From the NCBI RefSeq assembly GCF_000720325.1, contig NZ_JOJM01000046.1, positions 22,311-86,310 on the forward strand: a DNA stretch of 64,000 bases. Direction: 5' to 3'. This stretch comes from Streptomyces sp. NRRL B-1347 (GTDB lineage: Bacteria > Actinomycetota > Actinomycetes > Streptomycetales > Streptomycetaceae). The notes below the pieces were generated by a model. That model was not told where the DNA came from, searched no databases, and saw only the letters and a program-made list of their open reading frames with translations. Every line of letters begins with the position of its first letter. The first letter of the stretch is position 1. Of the stretch, positions 43,507 through 52,323 are shown one piece after another. Both the position numbers and the translations under genes were made by a program.

Positions 43507-44184
43507 TCAGCCGTCCTTCACGTCGAGGCCGAGCGTCGCCGCCAACACCGGTGCCAGCTCCACCAGTTGCAGACCGCTGATGGTCGCCCCGCGCAGCGAC
43601 GCGAACCCGGAGGCGATGCCCAGGGCCGCGGCCCCGCTGAGGTCGGCCCGGTCCACGGTGACGTTGTCGAAGCGCACGCGCTCCAGCGTGGAGCCGGGGA
43701 AGGCGACCCCCGCGAGCCGGGCCCCGCTGAAGTCGACGTCGCGCAGCAGGCAGTCCACGAAGGTGACGTCGCGCAACCCGGCCGCGCGCAGGTTCACGGA
43801 GTCGAACTTGCACTGGTGGAACACCACCCGGCGCAGCCGCGAGCCGTGCAGCTCCACCCCGGCGAGCAGCCCGGCGCCCACCTCGCAGTCCGTCCACTGG
43901 GTCTCGGCCAGGTCGACCCCCACCCAGCGGGTCTGGTGCGCCCAGACGTCGTTGAAGCGGGCCCGGCGGTAGCGCCCGCCCTCGAAGGCGACCGCGGAGA
44001 AGGCGCACTCCAGGAAGGCGGTGCCGCCGCCGTCCAGGTCGGCGAAGGTGCCGCCGTCGAAGTGCACGGACTCGTGGTCGCCGTCGCGCTCCAGCTCCCC
44101 CGCGAACACGTCGAGCCGGTGCGCGTACGGCAGGTCCGCGAGGTCACGGGGGGCGGGGGCGGCGCGGTGCGGGGTCGCGGCCAT
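43507..44184 (-). CDS. Pentapeptide-repeat protein
   Basis: A 225-residue protein that should fold as a right-handed quadrilateral beta-helix. About 20 A(D/N)LXX-like pentapeptides are recognisable. Examples are CAFSAVAFEGGRYRRARFNDV, WVGVDLAETQWTDCEVGAGLLAGVELHGSRLRRVVFHQCKFDSVNLRAAGLRDVTF, and LRDVDFSGARLAGVAFPGSTLERVRFDNVTV. Cytoplasmic, no signal. Related proteins include DNA-gyrase-protecting Qnr/MfpA types, but many have no known role, and no quinolone or topoisomerase context exists here. The ATG at 44184 lies behind GAGAGGACC. Confidence 0.88.
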   Translation of the reverse strand: MAATPHRAAPAPRDLADLPYAHRLDVFAGELERDGDHESVHFDGGTFADLDGGGTAFLECAFSAVAFEGGRYRRARFNDVWAHQTRWVGVDLAETQWTDCEVGAGLLAGVELHGSRLRRVVFHQCKFDSVNLRAAGLRDVTFVDCLLRDVDFSGARLAGVAFPGSTLERVRFDNVTVDRADLSGAAALGIASGFASLRGATISGLQLVELAPVLAATLGLDVKDG

Positions 44185-44493
44185 GGCGGTCCTCTCGAAG
44201 GGGGGGTGGGGTGCCGTCGTTGTATCGCGTACGGGCGGAGGCGGCCCAATCGAGCGACGGCGAACGCCCCTCGGCGACGCACCAGCCGTCGTCGCGAAGC
44301 GCCTTCAGAGAATCATTCCAAATCGCTATCAATCACCCATGCGGCTTGTGACGTGCATCACTGCACAGTAGGTGCCACCCAAGGCCCGAGGTCGCCCAAC
44401 TCCCTTCACTGGAAGGTGAGTTGGAGTACAGGGAGCCTCCCGGCCGGGCGTCCGCGGCCGGTTCGCTCAGACGGATCCTGCGCCCGACACGCC
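44185..44493. promoter_or_regulatory. Intergenic region with terminator-like hairpin (44396-44424)
   Basis: A 309-bp gap between the mutagenesis operon's end and the pentapeptide gene's start. A hairpin CCAACTC-CCTTC-ACTG-GAAGG-T-GAGTTGG (44396-44424) lies 70 bp past the stop of the Y-family polymerase gene and probably ends its transcript. A lower-GC stretch at 44305-44345 (AATCATTCCAAATCGCTAT) is the likely promoter region of the pentapeptide gene. No additional gene is supported. Confidence 0.5.
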
Positions 44494-45462
44494 CTACGCC
44501 GCCAACGACCCCGGCACGATCGCCCCCGCCCCGAACCTCCGCCGGGCCCGGTCGGCCACCTCCTCGATGCGGCGGGCCTTCTCGTCCGCCGGGTCGAAGG
44601 TGAGCTGGTGGGCGGCCTGGTCGGCGGGGCCGAGGCCCTCGGCGCGCAGGGCGATCGCGCGGACCCGGGCCCGCTGCAGGCCGAGCGCCTCGTACATGCC
44701 GTACGCCGCCCGCGTCAGCTCCGCCGAGTGCGCGGTCGGCTCCTTCAGGGTGCGGCTGCGGGTGGTCGCGGAGCGGTCGGCGTAGCGGACGGTGAGGGTC
44801 AGGGTGCGGCAGACCTTGTCGAGGGCGCGCAGCCGGGTGCCCAGCTCCTCGGCGGCCGAGAGCAGGGCGCGGCGGTGCCGGCCGGGGTCGATCTCGTCGT
44901 GGGAGAAGGCGCGCTCGGTGGCCAGGGAGCGGGAGACCGCGTTCGGCACCACCCGGCCGCGGTCGACGCCGCCCGCCCTGTCGCGCAGTTCGCGGCCCGC
45001 CTTCGCGCCGATCAGGCGCTGGAGCGTGGACAGGGGTGCGGCGGCGACCCGGCCGAGGGTGTCGAGGCCGTACTCGCACAAGGTGCGGGCGGTCGCCGTG
45101 CCGACGCCGGGCAGCGCGGCGACGGGCCGCTCGGCGAGGAACTCCGCGGCGGCGCCCGCGGGCACCGCGCACGGCACGCCGGGCCGGGCGTCGCGCAGCG
45201 CGACGCGGGCGAGCATCGGGCCCGGGCCCGCGCCGATCACGCAGTCGACGCCGTGCAGCGCGAGGGCGCGTACGCGGATCACCGAAGCGAGGGCGACGGC
45301 GTCGCGCCCGAAGTACCGCTCGGCGCCCCGCAGATCAGCCAGGGCCCCGTCCGGCGGCAGCGCCTCGACGACCGGGGTGAACTCCTCCAGGAGCCCGAGG
45401 AGGCCCGGCAGGGCCGCCTCGTACATCGGCGGCAGCTGGAAACGTACGCAGAGGATGGTCAT
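44494..45462 (-). CDS. Y-family DNA polymerase homologue, catalytically degenerate (ImuB-like)
   Basis: A 322-residue DinB/UmuC-superfamily protein. The palm/finger pattern is readable from MTILCVRFQLPPMYE onward, with the helix-hairpin-helix thumb LAERPVAALPGVGTATARTLCEYGLDTLGRVAAAPL and a little-finger-like end. The catalytic acids are missing. The usual D-x-D/FF at the first motif reads CVRFQLPPMY, and the SIDE motif is replaced by DGALADLRGAERYFG. This loss, and cotranscription with dnaE2, mirrors ImuB, the non-catalytic adaptor of the mycobacterial mutasome. Mycobacterial ImuB is much longer, so full equivalence is unproven. Its ATG overlaps the dnaE2 stop. Confidence 0.85.
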   Translation of the reverse strand: MTILCVRFQLPPMYEAALPGLLGLLEEFTPVVEALPPDGALADLRGAERYFGRDAVALASVIRVRALALHGVDCVIGAGPGPMLARVALRDARPGVPCAVPAGAAAEFLAERPVAALPGVGTATARTLCEYGLDTLGRVAAAPLSTLQRLIGAKAGRELRDRAGGVDRGRVVPNAVSRSLATERAFSHDEIDPGRHRRALLSAAEELGTRLRALDKVCRTLTLTVRYADRSATTRSRTLKEPTAHSAELTRAAYGMYEALGLQRARVRAIALRAEGLGPADQAAHQLTFDPADEKARRIEEVADRARRRFGAGAIVPGSLAA

Positions 45463-48400
45463 CCCGCACTCCCCGGGCTCTGGTGCCACAACTTCCGTCC
45501 CGTGGGCGCCCGTTCGCCGGGCGGCTGGAGGTCGGCCCACGGGTGCATCTCGCATCCGGTCTCCATCCGGATGCGGCGGCCGCCGCCGGGGTCGCCGCCG
45601 GGGCCGGACGCCTGCTCCGCCCCTGCCCCGGCCGCCGCGCCGCCCTCGGCGAGGCGGGGCGCCACCGCGTCCAGGCCGCCCTCGCGGCGCAGCTCCACCA
45701 GGTCCGCGAGGTTCCACGCCGCCGAGCCGACGACGCTGAGGCTGCGCGGGCCGCGCCGCTGCACCACGCCCCGGACCAGGAGCAGCCAGGAGTGGAAGAC
45801 GGTGTGCGCGCAGGCGGCGTGGGCGTCGTCGAAGAAGGCCAGGTCGACCAGGCCGGTGCCGTCGTCGAGGGTGGTGAAGATGACGCGCTTGCCGGAGCGG
45901 ATCGGCGGGGTCTGCGTCGCGGCCTTGGCGCCCGCGACCAGGACGGTGTCGCCGTGCCGCGCGGCGCGCAGGCGGCGGGCGGAGGTGACGCCCAGCTCGT
46001 CGAGGAAGGCGCGGTGGTCGTCCATCAGGTTCCGCGAGGCGTCCATGGAGAGCACGCCGAGCTCGGCGCTCAGCCGCTCCGCGTCGTCGAGGTCGGGCAG
46101 GCCCGCGGGCGCGGTGTCCCGGCCGCCGGTCAGCGGCAGTTGGGGGCCGCGTGCGCCGCGGGCGCCGCGCTGCAGCTCCGTCAGGTGCAGTTGCAGGTCA
46201 CGGCGGTTGGCGCCGAAGGCGTCGAGGGCGCCCACCTGGGCGAGCCGGCCGGCGAGCGGGCGGCTCGGCCGGGCCCGCTCCCAGAAGTCGAGCAGCGAGG
46301 AGTACGGCTGTCCGGCCGCGATCCGGGCCGTCTCGGCCTCGCTGATGCCGTGCACGTCGCAGAGCGCGAGCCGCACGCCCCACGCCCCGGATTCGGACTC
46401 CAGTTCGATGCGATGGGCGGCCGCGGACCGGTTCACGTCGAGGGGCAGGATCGGCACCCCGCGCCGCCGCGCGTCCGCGAGCAGCAGCCGCTTCGGGTAC
46501 ATCCCCGGGTCGTGCGTGAGCAGGCCCGCGTAGAAGGCCGCCGGGTGGTGGGCCTTCAGCCACGCCGACTGGTACGTGGGCACGGCGAAGGCCACGGCGT
46601 GCGCCTTGCAGAAGCCGTAGCTGCCGAAGGCTTCGACGATCTCCCAGGTCCGCCGGACGGTCTCGGCGTCGTAGCCCTTCGCGGCCGCCGTCTGCGCGAA
46701 CCAGAGGCGGATGCGGCCCTGCGACTCGGGGTCGGACAGGCCGCGCCGCACCCGGTCCGCCTCGTCGCGCCCGCAGCCGGTCATGATGTCGACGATGTGG
46801 ATGATCTGCTCGTGGAAGACGACGACCCCGTACGTCTCCCTGAGCGGTTCCTCCAGGTCGGGGTGCGGATAGCGGATCGGCGCGCGGCCGTGCCTGGCCT
46901 CGATGAACGGCCGCACCATGTCGGCGGCGACCGGCCCGGGCCGGAACAGCGAGATGTCCACCACCAGGTCGTGGAAGGTCGCGGGCTGCAGGCGCCCCAC
47001 CAGGTCGCGCTGGCCCGGCGACTCGATCTGGAAGCAGCCGAGGGTCTCGGCGGAGCGGATGAGCCGGTACGTCGCCGCGTCGCCCTCCGGCACCCGGCGC
47101 GGGTCGTCCAGGTCGACCCGCTCCCCCGTGGCCCGCTCGACCTCGGCGACCGCGTGCGCCATCGCCGACTGCATCCGCACCCCGAGCACGTCGAGCTTGA
47201 GCAGGCCGAGGTCCTCCACGTCCTCCTTGTCGAACTGGGACATGGGGAAGCCCTCGCCGCTGGTGGGGACGACGGGGGTGCGGCGAAGCAGCGAGGCGTC
47301 GGAGAGCAGCACGCCGCACGGGTGCATGGCGACGCCGCGCGGCAGCGCGTCGAGGCCCTCGACCAGCTCCCACAGGCGGCCGTGCCGGTCCGCCTCGGCC
47401 GCGACGTCCTTCAGCTCGGGCAGCTCCGCCAGCGCCGCGCGGGCGTCGCGGGCGCGGATGTGCGGGAAGGCCTTGGCGATCCGGTCGGTCTCGGCGGGGT
47501 CCATGGACAGGGCGGCGCCCACGTCGCGGATGGCGTGCCGGACCCGGTAGGTCTCCGGCATCGCGACCGTCGCCACCCGCTCCTGGCCGAACCGGCCGAG
47601 GATCGCGCGGTAGACCTCCAGGCGGCGCGCGGACTCCACGTCGATGTCGATGTCCGGAAGGACCGGCCGCCGCGCGGACAGGAACCGCTCCATCAGCAGC
47701 CCGTGCGCGACCGGGTCGGCGTGCGCGATGCCGAGGAGGTGGTTGACCAGGGACCCGGCGCCGGAGCCGCGCGCGGCCACGCGGATGCCCAGGGCCCGTA
47801 CGTCGTCGACGACTTGGGCGACGGTCAGGAAGTACGAGGCGTAGCCGTGGTGGGCGATGATGTCCAGCTCGTGGTGCGTCCGCTGCCAGTACGTCCGCCG
47901 GTCGGGGCGTCTGTCGTAGCCGCGCAGCACCAGGCCCGCCGCCGCCCGGGAGGCGAGGACGCGCTGCGCGGTGCGGCGCCCGGCGCCGACGAGGGCGGGC
48001 TCGGGGAAGCGCACGGAGCCGATGCCGAGGTCGTCCTGGGGGTCGACCAGGCACTCGGCGGCGGCCGCCGCCGTCTGTTCGAGGAGGCGGTGCGCGGCGT
48101 CGCGGCGGAACCCGGCGGCCTCCACGACCCGCTCGGCGGCGCCCAGCATGGCGGCCTCGCCCTTCAGCCAGCGCTCGCCGCCGTCGTGCTCCCCGCGCGG
48201 GTCGATGGGCACCAGGCGGCGGGCGGCGTCCAGGACGTCGGCGACGGGGCCCTGGCCCGGGTCGGCGTAGCGGACGGCGTTGGTCAGGACGGGGCGCAGG
48301 CGCTGCTCGGCGGCGAGGCCGACGGTGCGGGCGGCGAGCCGCAGCGAGCCGGGGCCGGTGCCCGAGCGGCCGTGCCACACCGCTTCCAGGCGCAGCGCGT

Positions 48401-48926
48401 CGCCGTACCGCTCGCGCCAGGGGACGAGGAGGCGGGCCGCACGGTCGGGGCGCCCGGCGGCGAGCGCGCGGCCGACGTCGGAGGCGGGGCCGAGCAGCAC
48501 GGTCAGGCCTTCGCCGTGGTTGTCGTCCCAGGGCAGCACGGGCCCGCCGTCCCGGTGGGCCGCGCTGACCAGGCCGCACAGCGCGGCCCAGCCCGTGGCC
48601 CCGTCCCTGGCGAGGAAGGTCACCCTCGGGGCCGACTCGTCGACGAAGGCGCCGCCGCGCACCGGGGTGCGGCGGCGGGCACCGCGCTCGCCGCCCTCCC
48701 GGGGCGCGGGCGGGTCCACCGCGAGCTCCGTCCCGAACAGCGGCCGCACGCCGGCCTTCTCGCACGCCTTGGCGAAGCGGATGGTGCCCGCGAGGGTGTC
48801 CCGGTCGGTGAGCGCGAGCGCGTCCATGCCCCGCTCGGCGGCGCGCTCGGCGAGCCGCTCCGGGTGCGAGGCCCCGTACCGCAGGGAGAACCCGGAGGCG
48901 GTGTGCAGATGCGTGAAGCCTGGCAC
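45459..48926 (-). CDS. dnaE2: Error-prone DNA polymerase III alpha-type subunit
   Basis: A 1,155-residue translesion/mutagenic polymerase. The N-terminal PHP domain (HLHTASGFSLRYGASHPERL, then ALTDRDTLAG) is followed by the pol3-alpha core, with the active-site acids in VLPDIDIDVESARR (about residue 460). FRPGPVAADMVRPFIEARHG, HEQIIHIVDIMTGCGRDEADRVRRGL and SYGFCKAHAVAFAVPTYQSAWLKAHHPAAFYAGLL follow. An OB-fold region lies near the C-terminus (GKRVIFTTLDDGTGLVDLAFF). GTG 48926 is chosen as start because AGGAGG lies 5 nt before it; an ATG at 48971 would add 15 residues. A LexA-type SOS box lies just upstream, and an ImuB-like gene overlaps the end. Confidence 0.95.
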   Translation of the reverse strand: MPGFTHLHTASGFSLRYGASHPERLAERAAERGMDALALTDRDTLAGTIRFAKACEKAGVRPLFGTELAVDPPAPREGGERGARRRTPVRGGAFVDESAPRVTFLARDGATGWAALCGLVSAAHRDGGPVLPWDDNHGEGLTVLLGPASDVGRALAAGRPDRAARLLVPWRERYGDALRLEAVWHGRSGTGPGSLRLAARTVGLAAEQRLRPVLTNAVRYADPGQGPVADVLDAARRLVPIDPRGEHDGGERWLKGEAAMLGAAERVVEAAGFRRDAAHRLLEQTAAAAAECLVDPQDDLGIGSVRFPEPALVGAGRRTAQRVLASRAAAGLVLRGYDRRPDRRTYWQRTHHELDIIAHHGYASYFLTVAQVVDDVRALGIRVAARGSGAGSLVNHLLGIAHADPVAHGLLMERFLSARRPVLPDIDIDVESARRLEVYRAILGRFGQERVATVAMPETYRVRHAIRDVGAALSMDPAETDRIAKAFPHIRARDARAALAELPELKDVAAEADRHGRLWELVEGLDALPRGVAMHPCGVLLSDASLLRRTPVVPTSGEGFPMSQFDKEDVEDLGLLKLDVLGVRMQSAMAHAVAEVERATGERVDLDDPRRVPEGDAATYRLIRSAETLGCFQIESPGQRDLVGRLQPATFHDLVVDISLFRPGPVAADMVRPFIEARHGRAPIRYPHPDLEEPLRETYGVVVFHEQIIHIVDIMTGCGRDEADRVRRGLSDPESQGRIRLWFAQTAAAKGYDAETVRRTWEIVEAFGSYGFCKAHAVAFAVPTYQSAWLKAHHPAAFYAGLLTHDPGMYPKRLLLADARRRGVPILPLDVNRSAAAHRIELESESGAWGVRLALCDVHGISEAETARIAAGQPYSSLLDFWERARPSRPLAGRLAQVGALDAFGANRRDLQLHLTELQRGARGARGPQLPLTGGRDTAPAGLPDLDDAERLSAELGVLSMDASRNLMDDHRAFLDELGVTSARRLRAARHGDTVLVAGAKAATQTPPIRSGKRVIFTTLDDGTGLVDLAFFDDAHAACAHTVFHSWLLLVRGVVQRRGPRSLSVVGSAAWNLADLVELRREGGLDAVAPRLAEGGAAAGAGAEQASGPGGDPGGGRRIRMETGCEMHPWADLQPPGERAPTGRKLWHQSPGSAG

Positions 48927-48980
48927 ACGCACCTCCTGAACCTTCCGTTTCTCATCCCCCGCCTCCACCATAGGCCATGT

Positions 48981-48996
48981 TCGAATATTAGTTCGA
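48981..48996 (-). promoter_or_regulatory. LexA (SOS) box of the dnaE2 operon
   Basis: TCGAATATTAGTTCGA matches the actinobacterial LexA consensus TCGAAC-N4-GTTCGA with a single mismatch (T for C at position 6) and retains the inverted TCGAA...TTCGA core. It sits 55 bp before the chosen dnaE2 start. It predicts repression by LexA and induction after DNA damage. Confidence 0.88.
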
Positions 48997-49168
48997 CTTC
49001 GCGTGCGGGGCGCCTTCACGGACACCGTGCGGGGCACCTCCCCGGACACCGCGCGGAGCGCTTCCCCGAGCACCGCGAGGCGCCCGTACGAGCGCCGCGG
49101 AACGCCCCCGTCATCCATTCGGCCCCGCCCCGCCTGCGTGCCCCGCGAGCGCCTCGGAGCGTGGGGGC

Positions 49169-50176
49169 ATGACCTTCGCCGACGAGTTGAAGAGCGCCGT
49201 CACCCCGCGAGCAGCCCTGCTCGTCATCGGCGTCCTGGCCCTGCAGCTGCTGTTCATCACCTCCTACGTGGGGGCGCTGCACCACCCGAAGCCGACGGAC
49301 GTGCCCTTCGGAGTCGTCGCGCCCGGCCCCGCGGCCGAGCAGACCAAGGACCAGCTGGCCCGGCTCCCCGGGAAGCCGCTCGACCCGCGCGTGGTCAAGG
49401 ACGCGGCCGCGGCCCGGAAGCAGATCATGGACCGGAAGATCGACGGGGCCCTGGTCGTCGACCCCCAGGGCACGAACGACACCCTCCTGGTCGCCTCCGG
49501 CGGCGGCAAGGCGCTCGCCAACGCCCTGGAGATGATCAGCACCCAGGTCGCGGGCGCCGAGAAGCGCACCGTGAAGACCGTGGACGTGGCCCCGGCGTCG
49601 GCCCAGGACTTCAACGGCCTGTCGTCCTTCTACCTGGTCGTCGGCTGGTGCGTCGGCGGCTATCTGTGCGCGTCGATCATGTCGATCAGCGCGGGCTCCC
49701 GGCCCGCGACCCCGCAGCGCGCGGCGATCAGGCTCGGCGCCATGGCCCTGCTCTCGATCGCGGGCGGCATCGGCGGCGCGGTCATCGTCGGCCCGGTCCT
49801 GGGCGCTCTGCCCGGCTCGGTCCTGGCCCTGTGGGGCCTCGGCGCACTGCTCACCTTCGCGGTCGGCGCGATCACCCTCGCCCTGGAGGCGCTCACCGGC
49901 ATCGTCGGCATCGGCCTGGCGGTCCTGCTCATCGTGGTCGCGGGCAACCCGAGCGCGGGCGGCGCCTTCCCGCTGCCGATGCTGCCCCCGTTCTGGGAGG
50001 CGATCGGCCCCGCGCTGCCCCCGGGCGCGGGCACCTGGGTCGCCCGCTCGATCGCGTACTTCAAGGGCAACGCGGTGACCGGACCGCTCCTGGTCCTCTC
50101 CGCGTGGGCGGTGGCCGGGACCGTGATCACCCTCGCGGTGGCGAAGCTGCGCGGGAAGCGCCTGTCCGGCGTCTGA
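49169..50176 (+). CDS. DUF3533/ABC-2-like integral membrane protein
   Basis: A 335-residue membrane protein with the Pip/YhgE-like plan. A first helix (ALLVIGVLALQLLFITSYVGAL) is followed by a ~120-residue extracytoplasmic domain (VPFGVVAPGPAAEQTKDQL ... DGALVVDPQGTNDTLLVASG). Five or six helices then follow from about residue 150 (FYLVVGWCVGGYLCASIMSIS onward). Such proteins export small molecules or secreted peptides, often with an ABC ATPase, which is absent here. ATG 49169 is at the first credible position; the ribosome site GGAGCG is weak. Function unknown. Confidence 0.75.
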   Translation: MTFADELKSAVTPRAALLVIGVLALQLLFITSYVGALHHPKPTDVPFGVVAPGPAAEQTKDQLARLPGKPLDPRVVKDAAAARKQIMDRKIDGALVVDPQGTNDTLLVASGGGKALANALEMISTQVAGAEKRTVKTVDVAPASAQDFNGLSSFYLVVGWCVGGYLCASIMSISAGSRPATPQRAAIRLGAMALLSIAGGIGGAVIVGPVLGALPGSVLALWGLGALLTFAVGAITLALEALTGIVGIGLAVLLIVVAGNPSAGGAFPLPMLPPFWEAIGPALPPGAGTWVARSIAYFKGNAVTGPLLVLSAWAVAGTVITLAVAKLRGKRLSGV

Positions 50177-50257
50177 GGGCGAGCCGCGAAGCGGCAGCAA
50201 AGGGAAGGAAGGGGGTAAAGCTCCCGGGTGTCAGACCCACCTGCGACGCTGAAGGGC

Positions 50258-51406
50258 ATGATCCGCACACTCGCTGTCGAGAACTACCGCTCGCTCCGCA
50301 AACTGATCGTCCCCCTGTCCGGACTGAACGTGATCACGGGAGCGAACGGCAGCGGCAAGTCCAGCCTGTACCGCGCCCTGCGCCTGCTGGCCGACGCGGG
50401 CCAGGGCGGTGCCGTCACGGCGCTCGCCCGGGAGGGCGGCCTCCCCTCCGCCGTCTGGGCGGGCGACAGGAAGCAGGAGCCCGCGGGCCTGCGGCTCGGC
50501 TTCGCCGGTGACGAGTTCGGGTACGCGGTGGACTTCGGCGTCCCCCAGTCGAGCGGTGCGCAGCCGGGCGGCGGCCCGTCCATGTTCGCCCTCGACCCGG
50601 AGGTCAAGCGGGAGTGCACCTGGGCGGGGCCGGTGCTTCGCCCCGCCGCGCTGCTCTGCGACCGCGCGGGCCCGGCCGTGCGCACCCGCACGGCCGACGG
50701 CGGCTGGCACCGCTCCCAGGGCATCCGCCCGTACGACAGCATGCTGAGCGAGTTCGCGGACCCCCAGCTCGCGCCCGACCTGCTCAGGCTGCGCGAGCTG
50801 ATCCGCTCCTGGCGGTTCTACGACCACGTCCGCACGGACGCCGAAGCGCCCGCCCGCGCGGCCCGCGTCGGCACCCGCACCCCGGTGCTCGCCCACGACG
50901 GCGCCGACCTCGCGGCCGCACTCCAGACCATCCGCGAGACCGGTGACGACGAGGCCCTGGACGCCGCCGTGGACGCCGCCTTCCCGGGCAGCCGGGTGCG
51001 GATCGCCGACAACGGCGGGCGGTTCGAGATCCAGCTGCACCAGCGCGGACTGCGCCGCCCGCTCGGCCCGGCCGAGCTGTCCGACGGCACGCTGCGCTAT
51101 CTGCTGTGGACCGCCGCGCTCCTGACGCCCCGGCCGCCCGCGCTGCTCGTTCTGAACGAGCCGGAGACCAGCCTCCACCCCGACCTCCTGCGCCCCCTCG
51201 CGGAGCTGATCCTGACGGCCGCCAAGGACACCCAGGTCGTCCTGGTCACCCATGCGCAGGACCTCGCGGACGCGATCGCCGAGGGCGCCCGCAGCCACCG
51301 CACGGACGTCAACTCCATAGAGCTGTTCAAGGAGTCGGGCCAGACCGAGGTGGCGGGCCGCGACAGCATGCTAGACGAGCCCCTCTGGTACTGGCCCAAG
51401 CGCTGA
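50258..51406 (+). CDS. Orphan AAA/SMC-like ATPase (RecF/OLD-type fold)
   Basis: A 382-residue cytoplasmic ATPase of the ABC/SMC head type. It opens MIRTLAVENYRSLRKLIVPLSGLNVITGANGSGKSSLYRALRLL (Walker A GANGSGKS). Near the C-terminus it has the signature LGPAELSDGTLRYLLWTAALL, Walker B LLVLNEPETSLHPDLLRPLAE and the H-loop VVLVTHAQDLAD. No TOPRIM or nuclease domain follows, unlike full OLD proteins. Relatives act in DNA repair or phage defence, but no partner gene adjoins. ATG 50258 starts the conserved strand; a GTG at 50228 would add ten residues. Confidence 0.85.
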   Translation: MIRTLAVENYRSLRKLIVPLSGLNVITGANGSGKSSLYRALRLLADAGQGGAVTALAREGGLPSAVWAGDRKQEPAGLRLGFAGDEFGYAVDFGVPQSSGAQPGGGPSMFALDPEVKRECTWAGPVLRPAALLCDRAGPAVRTRTADGGWHRSQGIRPYDSMLSEFADPQLAPDLLRLRELIRSWRFYDHVRTDAEAPARAARVGTRTPVLAHDGADLAAALQTIRETGDDEALDAAVDAAFPGSRVRIADNGGRFEIQLHQRGLRRPLGPAELSDGTLRYLLWTAALLTPRPPALLVLNEPETSLHPDLLRPLAELILTAAKDTQVVLVTHAQDLADAIAEGARSHRTDVNSIELFKESGQTEVAGRDSMLDEPLWYWPKR

Positions 51407-51759
51407 GGGCGGGGCCGACGGCCGATCGGCCCCCGCCAGCAGACGTGTTCGAGGAGCACCCTCCGGCCAATCCCTCCCCCTCGGCGGGGCGCGCGGCGCG
51501 ACGCAGACCACCCATTCGCAGCCATGCGCCCCGCTTTCCGGCGATCGGGAGATTCCACCCCAATGCCCACTCCCCGCCGGTCACACGGGGTGCCCGGCGC
51601 CCCGGCGCGCCCGTCGTGGCACACCACTTCACGCCACTACCCTCAGTTCTCAACTAACGACTGAAAGTAAGTGCCCGATGTGCTTTCAGTGGCGCCCTGA
51701 GCAAGACTCGCTTCCGGTTCCGTTCGTTATTCGGGAAATCAAGCAAGGGAGTGTTCGAA
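51407..51759. promoter_or_regulatory. SSI upstream region with inverted repeat ACTGAAAG/CTTTCAGT
   Basis: A 353-bp gene-free stretch. An 8-bp perfect inverted repeat, ACTGAAAG (51660-51667) and CTTTCAGT (51683-51690), lies 70-100 bp before the inhibitor start. It is embedded in lower-GC sequence that continues to 51760 and probably contains the promoter. It could be an operator or an RNA hairpin in the leader. The first half of the gap is ordinary GC-rich sequence with no supported gene. Confidence 0.45.
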
Positions 51760-52194
51760 ATGCGGTACATCACTGGAGGGATCGCGCTGGGCGCCGCCCT
51801 CGCGCTCGGCGGCCTGACCACGTCGGCCATGGCCGGTCCCGCGCCCGAGCCCACCGGGGCCCGGGGTTACGCGCCCTCCGAGCTGGTGCTCACCATCGGC
51901 TACGGCGACAAGGCCGAGACCGCGAGCATCCAGCGCGCGGTGACGCTCGGCTGCTCCTCCGGCGGCGTCGGCAGCCACCCCGACGCGGCCGCCGCGTGCG
52001 ACCAACTGCGCTCGGTGGGCGGCAAGTTCGACGCCGTGACCAAGAAGTCGTCGTCGCGCCCCTGCACCAAGGAGTGGAACCCGATCGTCGTCACCGCCCA
52101 GGGCGTGTGGGAGGGCCGCCGGGTCTCGTACGAGCACACCTTCGCCAACCCCTGCGCGCTGACCATCGGCCAGGGGCAGGTCTTCGCCTTCTGA
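51760..52194 (+). CDS. Streptomyces subtilisin inhibitor (SSI) family secreted protease inhibitor
   Basis: A 144-residue precursor, the standard SSI length. Signal peptide to about residue 25 ([19 protein letters not shown] ... AMA). The mature domain keeps all four cysteines, Cys65-Cys80 and Cys102-Cys132 by family pairing, and the conserved [18 protein letters not shown] ... VFAF. By alignment with SSI (CP-Met-Val-YDP), the reactive loop reads C102-T-K104-E105-W-N-P. P1 is therefore Lys104, which favours trypsin-like targets over subtilisin alone. AAGGGAG precedes the ATG. It lies close to the M4 protease and its regulator, suggesting coordinated control of extracellular proteolysis. Confidence 0.95.
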   Translation: MRYITGGIALGAALALGGLTTSAMAGPAPEPTGARGYAPSELVLTIGYGDKAETASIQRAVTLGCSSGGVGSHPDAAAACDQLRSVGGKFDAVTKKSSSRPCTKEWNPIVVTAQGVWEGRRVSYEHTFANPCALTIGQGQVFAF

Positions 52195-52323
52195 GCCTTC
52201 TGAGGCGCCTGAGCCGTCTGAGCCTTCCGAGGCGGCGCCGCCCACCGCGGCCCCCACGGCCGCCGTGCCTTCCGCAGCCCCGTCACGCCGGGACGAGTTC
52301 CCCGCGCGGCGGGGCTCATGCGG

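Noticed and set aside
45483..49172. 1,229-residue open frame antisense to dnaE2
   Set aside because: It mirrors dnaE2 on the opposite strand; its composition is Arg/Gly/Val/Gln-rich shadow sequence with no motifs. dnaE2 explains the whole interval.
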